From Halocafeteria seosinensis (lineage: Eukaryota; Sar; Bigyra; Bicosoecida): a DNA stretch of 64,000 bases. The notes under the pieces are model-generated. The model saw nothing but the letters and a program-made list of their open reading frames with translations. It had not been told where the DNA came from and ran no database searches. This document shows positions 33,829 through 45,752 of this stretch, one piece after another. Position numbers and translations under genes: made by a program. Location: NCBI GenBank assembly GCA_001687465.1, contig LVLI01000696.1, positions 1 to 64,000 of the forward strand, in the 5' to 3' direction. Position 1 is the stretch's first letter. Every line of letters begins with the position of its first letter.

Positions 33829-36800
33829 TTATACTTGGTTACTATAGTACCTATTAAAGTCTAGTTTCATCAAGAGAACCGAAGCGGGAGACATTCCGCC
33901 AACGCGGGTAAGGTCTGCAGAGCTGACATTATGCAAGCTGCGGACCCACGCTTTTGCTATGGAACGAAGCAGTTTATGCTTGGATTGGATGAATTGTATG
34001 GAAGCCACTGGAATCGGTTCCCATGGCTTTTGAAGATACAGCTCTTGGCACACTTCCAACGAAGTCTGCATAAATTTCCGTAAGTACCCGTGAGCAATTG
34101 TATGGCCACCAACTCCACCATAGCCTACAATATTTTGTCCCAACCGCCGTTGCCGGATAAACTTATCTGTCTCCTCGTCGAAACTGTGAGGTTCCAAAAG
34201 ACACCAATAGAGCATATGTCTAACATGCTGTTCGTGCAATTCTCGAAGGGCAAGCAGGTCGGGGGATTCGTTGATAATCCTCTCGAAGAGCTCCGTCCAA
34301 CCACCTGTTAGAAGATGCTCGCTGAGGAATTGCAAGACGGAATCGATAATATGGATCGCTTCCCTTTGGACGGTATTCAAGATACTCGCCTGACTCAGCA
34401 TGGTCTCCCTTTGCCCCCTTTCCGCTGATGACGAATAGCTGCGCATCACTTTCAGCATTGTCCATACGCGCTGCAGTTCATATTGGCACCGCTTAAGTTG
34501 GAGTAGGAGGGTATGTATTCTGGCATAGCCTTCCATTATAGAAGGAGTAAGTAACTCTCTTAGGGCTGGCGGTGCATTGTATTGGGCACGCATATTCGCA
34601 GTGAAATTGATTGTCCAAACTGCTGTCGGTGCATCTTCAGCACCAGAGGGAACATTTTTATACGAAAATCGATCCGCAATACATTTATCAGTACCAGAAT
34701 TGTTTCGGCGATCTTGCAAATAGCCTTCTTGGCGTATGTTGCCAATCTCCCGACGCTTTCCCATCAATGAGCGAAGACGCTGCGCTTCGCCCCATGGATT
34801 CTGAGGCATAAACGACGAGGTATCGGTCTCCATATCCAAACGATCACCCATTTCATCCTCCTGCAAAATTTCATCATCTATTTCTTCTCCGTCTACATCA
34901 TCTGATATAGACTTCCGTACAGAATCCAGAATTTGTGAGGCCAGGAATCCATCCACGTCCGATGGCGTATCCACCTCCAACTGTAAAATACCATCAGTAC
35001 TATGTTTCCGAATATGAGGAGTTGGCGCAATTATCTCAAACAGATCAGTTAGGAAAAGACTATAAACATGTCCTTCACCTAAGAGAAACCACTGACGAAT
35101 TCCCGCGAAGTGTTCTGCTAAGGCATACCTATGGAACATCATTGCGGCGGCGGCTTCTTGAACGAACTGCGACCGATGGATCAACGGCTTTAAGATGCCT
35201 TCAGTCAGCAACGTTGTTAGAGACATCGCACAATCGGGTGAATATGTTCCTTCTTTGTCTTCGTAAATATCGTATAGTGCTTGTTGCGGGGCGGAAAATT
35301 CATCCATAGATCCAAACAAAGAGTCTCCCAATTCCCAATCATTCTGGAACTCTGCATCATTTACTCCAAACTGGAAATGGCGGATTCCGTCATTTCCCAG
35401 TGCAGGGCCGAGCTTTGCCTCGGATCGAGAAGGCTGCACCCGCAAGTGTTGCTGCGCTTCGTTCTGGTAAACAAAAGAACCGTCTTGGGAATCAAAAACG
35501 CTGAGTGAGCGCCCATGCAAATCCCCGTTGGTATTCTTTTTTTTTTTAAACGACTTGTCGGAGCTACAGCGCTCTGAGTCATTAACCATTGGCTTCTCCT
35601 CTTCAGGAGCTTGTTCGCGTTGACCTCCCGACTCTTGGCCCATAGCCGAGCTTTGTTGGTATTTAGAGAAGCTTCTCTCTCCTCCGTCCGAGCTGTTCAT
35701 CCCGCTACTGACATTTTCAATCACTGAGTCGATTTCAGGTAAAAAATGGCGTGAGACAGATATCAAGGCATCAGAATTACTACTTGAAACCTGTTCAAGA
35801 GCATTCTCCAGTTGGTTGAACTGGTTGTTTTGAAGCGTTTCTTTCAATGTTGAGGACACTTTGAGCGTTTTCAGAACTTCATGCGCCAAGTCTATGGCCG
35901 TCTCCGTAGAAGCGGTGCTTTCTGTTGCCGACGAGTTCATCAAACGATGGAGGCGCTTTCCATATAATTTCAGCAGATGGTCGCGGGCCTCTCGGTATAG
36001 TGTAGAATCTTTCGACACTAAGTTCCACGGGAAGGAGAAGTTTTTCTGCTTCGTGCGTTCTTCCTCCTCCCGTGCCTTGCTCCCATACTCTTGTTGTTCC
36101 TCTAGCTGTCGCTTCATTCTGTAGTATTCTGATTGCTTCGCTGCTACAGCCTTCATATGTTCCAAAGAGCGTTCTTCTTCGCGTTCTGCTGCAGCAGCAC
36201 GGGCCCGATTAATTTGCTTCTTCCGTTTTCTCATTTTTTGCAGATATTTTTGCGAAGTTCTCAACTGCAGTTGAGCTAAACCATGTTGTAACGGTTGTAA
36301 TTCACTACCACAGACAAGAGGAGACGCTGAATTGCTAATGCTGCTGAACGCTATTGAAGTTGCAAGCCAATTTGCTGAATTGTATGAAGCTACACTGCCC
36401 GGACCGGCGCGTATACGTTCTGACGGAGGGACTGCAAACGTAAAGGATTCTGTGCTGACTGTTTCTGCATCAGCATGCCTCTCGTCGATCGATTGATCCG
36501 GAAACTGACGTTCGCCCGAGTCTTCACGGTTAGCTCGTTCGACTGCTAATACAGTAGCCCCAGTCAATACACCACATGCCTGGACAACTGGCAGGCCCCA
36601 TAAGTAGGCGGCACCGGCTCCTATGCCAACCCCAAGAGGACCATTGTGCCAAGCAGTCTGCTTCTCAAATAGTGATTGTATCTTATGCTCTCGATCAGAA
36701 TAGACACTCCCATTTCCCGTCGTAACGCCTTTCCGTGTACCATTCGGAGTTCTTTTAGTCTCATTTCTCTTTAATCGCGACCTTTTTCGGCGTTGCAATC

Positions 36801-39354
36801 GACGCTTTTGTATAGATGAAGGTGACTTCGTGGGTACACTCTGTTCGTCATCCTCCTTTTCTTCAAGCTGTTCATCATCTTCTTCAGGCACGGTTGTCAA
36901 TCCATTAGTAGATGCCATGGCTTTGGTTCGTCGATGACGGCTCTTCTTCCTTCTTGGTCCCGAAACGCTGCTTGCCTGTTCAACACCCGCAGGTAAACGG
37001 TGTTGCGAAATTGAGCTCGAATCCAGCAGGTGTCGAAATGAGTAGTTGACAGACAAAGAGCGTTCAGATTTAGCCCTCCCAGACTTCTTCGTGGAAATCG
37101 AGTACGGCGCACTCTCGGCGCCAACAAAAGATTGAGCTAGCATTGAAGAAGTCATATCTGAACCGGTAGAGCTGACATTATCTGCTTCCATGGCTGCTTC
37201 TGCCTCATTGTTATGGTAAAAATCTAGAACGTCCTGAACACTACATCCAATATCACGGCAAACACATTCGACTACCTGCGCTCTGCATGAATGAAAAGTT
37301 GACTTCCATTTATTGAGACTTGTCTCGGCCTCTTCTAACGTTCGAGGTATCCACAACGTGAAGCGGGAAGAACGAAGGTTGCATGCGGCATAGTAATCCA
37401 TTGCAAATTTCTTCAGCAGCCGCAGAGCTTTTGCAGTGTTTCCGAGAAGCTCGCCAAACGTTGCCTGCTCTGTCGCGTCTAAAGACACTAGGAATCTTGG
37501 GAGTGGCACACGATTCTCTTTGATTCCAGACGATGCTTCGTGTATGGTTAACGCCGTCCCACTAACCACCATATGGGTAATTCGGTCAAACAGCGGATGT
37601 ATTCCTTCTGTTAAGATTTTGAAAAGAGGCCGAACAGTGACAGGGTTTTCGACAGTACGACCATCATTGTTTGACTCTTTCCGGAGCCATTGCCGACTTA
37701 GATGTTGAAATACAAGCTCTAATCTGTCCACGCCGCAAAGTGATTCGGAGCACTCCATCGGTTCGGGGAAGAGCTTCCGTAATAATGCAATCATGTCCTT
37801 CGGCAGACTCAGGGATTGTAGGATAGTCTCTGGGTAGAGTTCTCCCTTTTGGTTGATTACATCTGAGGCTATCCTGAGGACCCGATTCTGACACTTTCGC
37901 ATCAAGGAGGTACACGTGGTGCATAATGCCACGGAAACCTCCGCATTTGCTCGATCAGAGAGAGTCGCATCACTGCGCGTCAAGATTGCATGAGACTCCA
38001 TTTTAAGCGTAGATATTCTGCTTTCAATGGCGCATACCCCGTCTCCTAAAATATCGCACGAATTCACCACCCTGCAAGGTAGATTGGACAGCTGCTTCCT
38101 ACTGCGTATGTTGTGGAAATAGAGTCGATAATATTGAGGGCAAATACTGAGAATAAGCATAGTCCACAGTTCATATCGAACTCGGACTTGACCAGAGCTT
38201 TTAAATTCCGGAGTGTGAGTCTTCATGTTGGCAGCAAATGATGAAGCAATGTGCTTCAGTTTGTCCCGCCCTCGTAAGTTGCTTTTGCTAGTAAGTGTGC
38301 CGCTCTCGTCCGGGACATTCGATAGGGTCTTTGCAGTTATACCAGGAAGTTCATACGTTTCTTTGTCCACGTAAAAGGATCCGAGGGATTTAGACGACTC
38401 GCTCGACGTATTTTCATGTTTGCGTTGTCCTCTTGCTAAAGAAGAGGACGACTGCATTACCGAAGCCACTCGCGCTCCCGATAGCAAATCTTCGTTGAAA
38501 CCTGAAATAGGTAAGCTCAGTTGCACGTGCGCCATGCTTGCTTGAGATGACTCCTCCTGAAAGTGGTAAATATCTCCCAGCTGAGGCATTTCTACCGGAG
38601 GCCTATGCTGGATGGCCCCAAACAGATGTGAGACCTGGTGATCCTTGGAGAGGCTGCTGAAGCCCGTGGGAATTAAATCGTTGAACGCGAAACCCCCGTC
38701 TGTGGCGTCTAACTTCCCGTTATTGGTAGGATCATCGCCACCATTCAACCAGTGTCTCACAGTTCGCACGTCTTCAACGGTATTCGACTCTGCAAATGTT
38801 CTGGTGCTGCGATCTTGAGCACGCAACTCCAGACCGAGAGCGTCTCGACAGTTTTTGCTATCTAACTTGGGATGCCCCACAGCTTGCTCAAATTCATAGT
38901 TGCCCGTGTGCAGGCCTTCAGTTTTAGATCCTTTCAGTAAGGATAATATCACCAAAACCGGTTTGACTTGCTCGCTCCACAAGTCTGGGTCCCCGATGCG
39001 AATTCTCTTCAAAGCTTGCAGGACACTTCCGATACGCCGCGTATACGACGTGTCCGATCTTGTCTGAGCATACACGAATGCGCTATTCAATAGAGTTCCT
39101 TCCAGTTCATCATGTACTGGGGCCCTTCCAGGCTCAATTCCACGTTCTTCCGGGAAGATTAGCGCGTCCCACACTTCCTTTTCCAGGGGCGATAGGCATC
39201 TTGGCTCATCATGCTTTCGTGTTAAAGCCTTATGCTGTTTGTATGTGCGTCTTGGTAGCAAAAATGGGCTTGTATACGCCCCGGAAGAGGAAGCAGGCTC
39301 CAAACGGGCCGCCAGGCGCCTGATTTGATCTTGAATGCTTCCATCCACCGACAT
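33829..39354 (-). CDS. Gamma-tubulin complex protein, GCP6-like
   Basis: One uninterrupted exon of 5.5 kb, 1841 residues. The C-terminal part (from about residue 1590 to the end) is the gamma-tubulin-binding GRIP2 domain: LRELLTPSIMEGYARIHTLL, LKRCQYELQRVW, AIHIIDSVLQFLSEHL, LRELHEQHVRHMLYWCLL. A GRIP1-like segment lies at about residues 370-700 (YELWTMLILSICPQYYRLYF). Between them is an insert of about 700 residues that is basic, low-complexity and includes a coiled coil (KMRKRKKQINRARAAAAERE). A very large insert between GRIP1 and GRIP2 is typical of GCP6. The protein would build the gamma-tubulin ring complex that nucleates microtubules at centrosomes or basal bodies. GCP5 is the alternative. 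No intron in 5.5 kb is notable for this window. Confidence 0.85.
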   Translation of the reverse strand: MSVDGSIQDQIRRLAARLEPASSSGAYTSPFLLPRRTYKQHKALTRKHDEPRCLSPLEKEVWDALIFPEERGIEPGRAPVHDELEGTLLNSAFVYAQTRSDTSYTRRIGSVLQALKRIRIGDPDLWSEQVKPVLVILSLLKGSKTEGLHTGNYEFEQAVGHPKLDSKNCRDALGLELRAQDRSTRTFAESNTVEDVRTVRHWLNGGDDPTNNGKLDATDGGFAFNDLIPTGFSSLSKDHQVSHLFGAIQHRPPVEMPQLGDIYHFQEESSQASMAHVQLSLPISGFNEDLLSGARVASVMQSSSSLARGQRKHENTSSESSKSLGSFYVDKETYELPGITAKTLSNVPDESGTLTSKSNLRGRDKLKHIASSFAANMKTHTPEFKSSGQVRVRYELWTMLILSICPQYYRLYFHNIRSRKQLSNLPCRVVNSCDILGDGVCAIESRISTLKMESHAILTRSDATLSDRANAEVSVALCTTCTSLMRKCQNRVLRIASDVINQKGELYPETILQSLSLPKDMIALLRKLFPEPMECSESLCGVDRLELVFQHLSRQWLRKESNNDGRTVENPVTVRPLFKILTEGIHPLFDRITHMVVSGTALTIHEASSGIKENRVPLPRFLVSLDATEQATFGELLGNTAKALRLLKKFAMDYYAACNLRSSRFTLWIPRTLEEAETSLNKWKSTFHSCRAQVVECVCRDIGCSVQDVLDFYHNNEAEAAMEADNVSSTGSDMTSSMLAQSFVGAESAPYSISTKKSGRAKSERSLSVNYSFRHLLDSSSISQHRLPAGVEQASSVSGPRRKKSRHRRTKAMASTNGLTTVPEEDDEQLEEKEDDEQSVPTKSPSSIQKRRLQRRKRSRLKRNETKRTPNGTRKGVTTGNGSVYSDREHKIQSLFEKQTAWHNGPLGVGIGAGAAYLWGLPVVQACGVLTGATVLAVERANREDSGERQFPDQSIDERHADAETVSTESFTFAVPPSERIRAGPGSVASYNSANWLATSIAFSSISNSASPLVCGSELQPLQHGLAQLQLRTSQKYLQKMRKRKKQINRARAAAAEREEERSLEHMKAVAAKQSEYYRMKRQLEEQQEYGSKAREEEERTKQKNFSFPWNLVSKDSTLYREARDHLLKLYGKRLHRLMNSSATESTASTETAIDLAHEVLKTLKVSSTLKETLQNNQFNQLENALEQVSSSNSDALISVSRHFLPEIDSVIENVSSGMNSSDGGERSFSKYQQSSAMGQESGGQREQAPEEEKPMVNDSERCSSDKSFKKKKNTNGDLHGRSLSVFDSQDGSFVYQNEAQQHLRVQPSRSEAKLGPALGNDGIRHFQFGVNDAEFQNDWELGDSLFGSMDEFSAPQQALYDIYEDKEGTYSPDCAMSLTTLLTEGILKPLIHRSQFVQEAAAAMMFHRYALAEHFAGIRQWFLLGEGHVYSLFLTDLFEIIAPTPHIRKHSTDGILQLEVDTPSDVDGFLASQILDSVRKSISDDVDGEEIDDEILQEDEMGDRLDMETDTSSFMPQNPWGEAQRLRSLMGKRREIGNIRQEGYLQDRRNNSGTDKCIADRFSYKNVPSGAEDAPTAVWTINFTANMRAQYNAPPALRELLTPSIMEGYARIHTLLLQLKRCQYELQRVWTMLKVMRSYSSSAERGQRETMLSQASILNTVQREAIHIIDSVLQFLSEHLLTGGWTELFERIINESPDLLALRELHEQHVRHMLYWCLLEPHSFDEETDKFIRQRRLGQNIVGYGGVGGHTIAHGYLRKFMQTSLEVCQELYLQKPWEPIPVASIQFIQSKHKLLRSIAKAWVRSLHNVSSADLTRVGGMSPASVLLMKLDFNRYYSNQV

Positions 39355-39735
39355 TATACTACTCCCCTTGGTTTGTATGAATCACATCAGGTAGTAGACA
39401 TGCATTCACATTGCTATGTATATCATATGCGCATTAATAACAATTCCAATGGGGCTTCATTCCGCTGATGAGCGGTGATAGCACCACAGACGATGCTCTG
39501 TCGTCTCCAGAGACGACGCCGAGTACAAGCCAACGGCAATACGATCGTCTATGAGACTCTAACTACGTAATAAACGATACATAGACGCCAATAATAAAGG
39601 CTGTAAACAAAAGTGTGCGAAAAGATTGTCGCATTTTCCAATTCAAATTCATTTCAAACAGGATAGTCTGTTTGAATGATCGTGTATTGTGTGTCCCTTG
39701 TGTGTCTCTCAAGTCCATCCTACTTGTATAGCGCC
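39355..39735. promoter_or_regulatory. Divergent promoter region, GCP6-like / primase
   Basis: 381 bases separate the start codons of the minus-strand GCP6-like gene and the plus-strand primase gene, so both promoters must lie here. It contains AT-rich words (CATATGCGCATTAATAAC) but no element I can name. An in-frame ATG at 39676 upstream of the chosen primase start is not needed for homology. Confidence 0.5.
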
Positions 39736-41697
39736 ATGTCAGCTAGTGGCAACGCCACGGGTGCGCTGAAATCGCACCTGTCGTTCTATTGGTCCCAACC
39801 GCGCGGTGAGCTCACCCTTCAAAATTTTGAAGCCTATGCTTTGGATCGCCTCAAAGGTGGGTATATCCATTCCGAATACATAAGAGTGCATACCTACTAG
39901 CTAGTTTAGAGTCTCACCTTTCATTTGCAACTGTTGTTTTGCTGATCGACGCAGTATTGAAAAAGGTTGAGCAACTTAAAGCTCAAGGCACCAAACGGGA
40001 CGCGTTGGAGCGCGAGATTCGTGAAACATGCAAGGTGAATCTAGGAGGCGATATAGCCACAGACCCAAGGCCTTCCGAGGAAATGATCGCGAAGGATGAC
40101 GTCTCTCATCACATCCTGCGGCTAGTTTTCTGTCAATCGGATGAGAAGAGGCAGTGGTTCTTGACCCAGGAGCTGGCGCTATTCAAGTAAGCTCTTGGAT
40201 TTAGCTTGTTCCAGTCGTTGTGGCAGAAATGTATGTTCGTACGTGCGCGTGTGTGTGTCTGGATCTTTCTCCACAGATACCGAATCGAACAGCATCGAAG
40301 TTCCAACAAAATGCAGGACTTCCTGCAGAGAAATGGATTAAAGTTCGAACAGGTAAGAATTGCCCAGCCACGGTTGGTAGTTGGGTTCAAGTGTACTTTA
40401 TGCATTCATTTTTCATGCGTTTACTATTGTTTCGAACAGCTTTCTGAAAAAAGGAGAGATCACATGGAAGATGATCTCTTCTGTGTCTACCAATCCAGAA
40501 GTTACGATAATACTCCCCACATGGAACAAAGAAGAAATCATAGGAGTTTAAGCTACTACGTTGTCCCTTTCGAAGAAGTTAAGGATCTCGTCTCAAAGCG
40601 GCATGTCCTACTGCGAAAGGGAATGGCATATGTTCCACACGACAGCGTAGTCTCTGTGATCCTCACGAAGTTCAAATTACATGTGAGTGGCGTATCCTAT
40701 CAATATGCGTTGTGATACACATGCAGTTCCTTGTCATCAATTGCTTCTTACAGCTCAACAAGGCTCTTGCATACGCCAGCAGATGGCTCAGTTTAAACTT
40801 GAATGATGAGCGTATAGAACCCCTACTCAAGAATTTGAGTACCGCATACACTGGACCAGCGTATGATGGCTCCGCCCAACATAACGGCGAAACTATTTCT
40901 GCAGACGATGTCGACGGCGTAAGTCAACCAACGGCTCGTTCAACTGTTGCAGCACCAGCTAAGACCCACCTTCTTTGTATGTGCTACAGCTTTGCAAACA
41001 ATCATTCCCGCTGTGCATGCGTAACTTACACGAATCCTTGCGCCGAGAGAGTCACTTAAGGCATGCGGGGAGAATGCAATACGGCCTGTTTCTTAAAGGC
41101 TTGGGACTTCCTCTAGATGAGGCCTTACGATTTTGGCAAACAGCGTTTTCGAAAAAAATCGGTGCTGATGAATTTGTCAAAAAGTACAAATACAATATTC
41201 GACACAACTACGGTAAAGAAGGAAAACGGGCGAATTACACGCCCTACTCGTGCCAGAAAATAATTCTTGGGGGTGCTCCTGGAGCAGGTGAGCACCACGG
41301 ATGCCCATACAAGCACTGGGACCCAGAAAGGTTATCTTCGAAACTAATGAACATGGGTATTAGTGGGGAAAACAGGGGCGAGATCATGCGAAACGTCCGA
41401 TCCGGTGATTACCAACTGGCATGCAGAGCTGAATTCCAAGCCCGACATCCGGATGCTGTTCCGGGAGATGTGGGTAATCACCCCAATGCTTACGTTAACG
41501 AATCAAGGCAGTACTTCGCAGAAAAGAACGGTGAAGGTCCGTCCAATCAGACTACAACTCCTTCGAAGAACCCTGCCGGCTCTCCGATGATGACTCCTCC
41601 ACCGAAGAAGCAGGCTCAAGAAGCAACGCCAGGCTCGACGGAGCCGTCTGATACCCAGGATGGAACACCTCCCAAGAGAGCGAGAGTAGAGTACTAG
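39736..41697 (+). CDS. DNA primase large subunit (PriL/PRIM2)
   Basis: Six exons, join(39736..39856, 39955..40186, 40277..40352, 40440..40682, 40754..40918, 40990..41697), 514 residues, very near the usual 500-510. It is the regulatory subunit of primase in the DNA polymerase alpha complex and helps make RNA primers for replication in the nucleus. The N-terminal domain shows DDVSHHILRLVFCQSDEKRQ; then VLLRKGMAYVPHDSVVSVI. The iron-sulfur domain is complete, with Cys at about residues 288 (SFPLCMRNLH), 367 (YTPYSCQKII), 384 (HHGCPYKH) and 424 (YQLACRAEF), plus LRHAGRMQYGLFLKGLGL and YNIRHNYGKEGKR. The tail after about residue 450 is Pro/Thr-rich and ends with a basic PPKRARVEY, a likely nuclear signal. 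Confidence 0.95.
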
Positions 41698-41764
41698 GCC
41701 AAGAGCGACCAATACCAGTACAATGAGACATCGATCAAGGCGGGTGTTTCTACTTAAGCATTCA

Positions 41765-44700
41765 CTATCTGTAACCATGTGCTTCTAAGAAGTCCTCACA
41801 TTTTTTCTTCACATGCGGCATGTGAGATTTCTCGTATACCTGCTGCACCATCGAAGGGTCCTTACTCTTGATAGCAGCATCTGCTGCTTCATTGAGTTTT
41901 GCGTCCCTGGATAGCACTCAGCATGATGGTATGGTACAATCAGTGCGAAACTAGGTCACGCACAACTAGTAATTGACTTACCCCATGCGTAAGAAAAACC
42001 TTGCTTTTTCACCGTTGTCAGTCACTTTTTCAATTAAAGAGGTAGTAACATCATTGGGGGCCTCGTACTGTAGAGCCACTTCTACGAATGATCCATAGTC
42101 GACAGGAAGTTTTTTCTTTGCAGCGTATTCTTTTAACGCGTCCCATTTTTTATTTTCGGCAAGTGAAACCATCATAATGTAGCAGAAACTGAAGAAGATA
42201 TTCAAGAAAGCATAGAATGATCCCGATTATACCGTCTTTTAGCATTTAAGCGACTTACCGTAAATCTGATTCCTTGAAATGTTGTTTCAAGTCCAAGGCT
42301 TCGCGTTGGTGTCCGGATCTTATAAGCACGTTCAGTGTGTCGTGAAGGGACCTCTGGTCTTTCAATGGAGCCTCTATGTCAGTTTCCAACTTTTCTTGGC
42401 TTTCCAGTAAGGACGCGTGCTCTTTTGCCAATTTCGCATATGATGAATACGCTTTGTGCCCAAGGGGTGGTTTCTGTTGACTACCCTGAGTCCATAGCCT
42501 TTCAGCTTCTCGTAAGTGCTCCTTCAGCGTTCGTCGAGTATGGCCAATTGGGCGACTTATTTCTTCATCCTGACGCTCTCTTGAAATTGTCTGAAGGCGA
42601 TCCATAGCCCTCCCTGCTGCAGCGCCGCGACTGTGAACGAATTCCTCCTCGGAACCCGCTTTATCTTCCCGGGAGGTAGCCTGTAGAGTTTCTCTTGCAG
42701 ACTCTGTTACCCCTTCGTCGTAGATACCAAATCCACGTCTAATTTGTGCCAGGCCCAACTCCGAAAATAGATTCCACTCCTCTCTAATGCGGCGAAGAAG
42801 TCGATGGTCGCACTGCCACGCAAACTTATAAAGCAATTGCGCTGCACGCGGATGCCTCACCACAAGTCGCAAGTACTTGCTCAGTCCGGCATCTTCTCCT
42901 CGCTCTGTGATCAGTCTCGAGCGAATCTGATCTAATGACATATGAATTAAGTTCGAGTTACACGAAGTGCACGCTTTATCCAGGGCTAGGTTCAGTTCTC
43001 CCATCTGCAGTAAGAGGGGTACTTGTTGGGCTGGTTTTTTCTCATAGTTCAGTAATTCCGTAGCCAGCAAAGTGTTACCCGCTTCGTGAGCAGAAGATGC
43101 AATGTTGGCGAAAGAGACTTCCTGGGAGGAGGAATCGCTGGTCGCCCGAGCTGTTGCACCAATAAACGGAGGCAGCCTGATTTCCTGTCGCTGCGAAGAA
43201 GCTTGGTTTGTAAGAGTATCTCCGGTCAGGCGCCTAACCTGGTATACAAGTTTCTTGCAAAACTCTGCGGCAGAGTGCCCCGCTTCCGGTGATTTCACCT
43301 TTTCACAAGCCCATTGTTCAATAACTGGACCCTTCGAGCCCCCAATGTAGTCACACAACTGAAGAGCCAACTTGAAATGTCCCCGCGCAGCCAGCCTGGC
43401 AATTAAGGCCTTCTCGCTCAAAGACGACAGCTGTCGATCGGTCAGACATATGCCTATATCCGGCCGCCTAATCTCATTAAGAATACGGAGGCGCTTGGCT
43501 ACATTAGCAAATTTGCTCGGAATAAAGTCAACATCAAACGATTTGCCGTACGATGCTGCTCGTAAAAAGTTCTGCTGCCGAGACGCATCCCATTCATGAG
43601 AGGCGATTTCAAGAGAACCCGCGATAGCACTACTGAGATTGCTATTCTTTCGAAGCTCTCGAATAAAGTCATCACATCGGGAATCCCCGGTTTGGAATGC
43701 ATTCATAGCCTGGTAGAGTTCGGGTGTAGGACCCACCGTGTCACGCATCTCCAACAAACCTGGTGGGACAGGTTCGATTACATCATGAGTCCAGTTAGTA
43801 ACCACACGAATGCAGTCCAATTCTTGCACAGCGGCAAGGCTACCTGACGCAACTAGCCCGGAAGAAGAAGTTACTGCTTCCTTGTAATGAAGCACAACCC
43901 TGCTCCAAGCTACACCCAACATATGCACTTCTCCTGGATAGACGATAGCTATACCGGCATAGGCACACCAAAGCAACTGGCTCGGTAGCTCTTTCACCCC
44001 AGAATCGATGGTAGTGATACTATTGTCGTTGACATCCAACACACACAGTGTACCGGATTCGTCAAACAAAGCTAGATCATCTCCTTCCGGAGCCACAGCT
44101 ATCATTTTCACTACACCCGGTAAAGATACGGGAACGTGTTCCACAGTGACACTGGCTGCGCCGGACACATCGGCCTTGAGGTAAATCAAGCCTCGAAAGG
44201 GTGTTGCGACAATAAAACACGGAGCCCTACGCTTTACATGAAAGGCATCAAATATACCGACAGCCGACGGGTGTTCACCTGCTCCAATTTCAAGCGTCAC
44301 GTGATCGCTTCTTCCAAAAATTAGGTTTTTGTAATCCTGCGGCGAAGCTGCCTCCCCCGTGGGCTCATGGATTCCAGCGGGAATGTGACCCAATGTTTCC
44401 CTGGGTCTAGAGAGATCCGAAATCATATGAACGGTATATTCGTAACGGGACTGTAGCATGCGCTGGTGCTGGCTACTGGATGAAATTGTGATACGAGCTT
44501 CTGAAACAGCAACAAGGGCATTCATGCTCGTTGTACACTGGGTCAATGATATCTCCTGCCCTTCTCGCTGTTTCATACTTTCGAACAAGGATAGGGAACT
44601 AGGCAGCCGTCTCCCGGTAAAAGCATTAAATATGTCCACCTGCCCATTTTCATACACAGCCACAACATATTCATCGATCGTCCATCCCAGATGTAAGATG

Positions 44701-45533
44701 CGAGACCGAAGAGCCTCGCTAGAGGGCATACAAGACGCAAGCTGGACCACAAAAACATTATCACAAACCCAGCTGAATATACTTGGTCTTATTTGTATGA
44801 GGAGCGAGCAAACATACTTTGACTCCTGTCCCAGAAAATGTGTGCACCTTGTGATATTCTGAAGACTTGGTTAGCTCAGTTAACCGTCGGGGGTTCTTGA
44901 CCGTAGCAATGTTACCTGAGAGGACAAGGGTCGCATAAATTTCGCTCCTGATCTCCTGAGCGAAGAAGCAATAGACATAGACTCACCTCCGAACGGAGCC
45001 ACTGCGACGACACACTGGTTCATATCCGGAAACTCTGAGGTAAATGAGGCCTCCTTGTCAGTTCCTTCGTACGGGTTCTTGGGGTTCCCCACACGAATTG
45101 TGCGGATTTCGTAGTCATCCAGGGTATGCCAGTCCGTCGTATCCACCATAGCACCTCCATCTTCATCATCGTCTAACAGGTCCAAGGTAGCTTTAGATGG
45201 CTGTATAGAGGCCGATGTGTCCGAAAAGTCCTGTTTCCGGCCGCCTTCGTCCGGTTTTTGGGCCCTTGGTTGATCTTTGCGCTCCCATACGCCTCCCACG
45301 ACCGAGCCCAGGAGTTCATCGACCATCTTAGGGTTAAGTCTGTCGACAAAATTACGTATATTGACGCCTGAAAGATCCCCAGTGCTCCTACCGCCTGTGA
45401 AATCACTGTCATCTCCTCCACTGTCTCGATGTCGATGCTGCCGAGAGCTCGTGGACGAGAAAGACCGGGATTCAGTCCCGCGATTTCCTCCTCCACCAGA
45501 AGGGAACAGAGTATTATTTTGACCACTGCTCAT
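41765..45533 (-). CDS. VPS16, core subunit of HOPS/CORVET tethering complexes
   Basis: Five exons on the minus strand, complement(join(41765..41906, 41982..42188, 42259..44741, 44818..44847, 44916..45533)), 1159 residues; exon 2 is only 30 bases. VPS16 links SNARE binding (with VPS33) to membrane tethering in endosome-to-vacuole/lysosome fusion. The beta-propeller half (about residues 150-560) includes WHTLDDYEIRTI, ILHLGWTIDEYVVAVYENGQ, VSVSLPG-like strands and LLWCAYAGIAIVYPGEVHML. The helical C-terminal half has the VPS16 signature order: RILNEIRRPDIGICLTDRQL, LALQLCDYIGGS, AAQLLYKFAWQCDHRLLRRI, ALKEYAAKKKLPVDYGSFVE and a C-terminal YEKSHMPHVKKKCEDFLEAH. Known VPS16 is about 800-840 residues, so about 140 N-terminal residues (Ser/Gly-rich, disordered) and about 100 in the helical half are extra. 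Confidence 0.9.
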
Positions 45534-45752
45534 TATACTATCCTCTCTGGTACTGATATTTCCTCTCGTGACATCAATACGCCGTGTCTACACACATATG
45601 TTATAGATACGTGCGGTATGCGCCAAGGGGGCGAACATCAAGACATAGGATGCATATCCAAAGTGGAACTATAGATGCGTCAGCTTTTTCTTTCTTTCCC
45701 CAGATCACACAGGACCATTTCCAGTGGCTGCATACGTTCAAATTCCTGATAT
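45534..45752. promoter_or_regulatory. Divergent promoter region, VPS16 / Cys-containing protein
   Basis: About 219 bases separate the start of VPS16 (minus) from the ATG at 45753 (plus), so the two genes likely share promoter DNA. No named element is visible. Confidence 0.4.
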
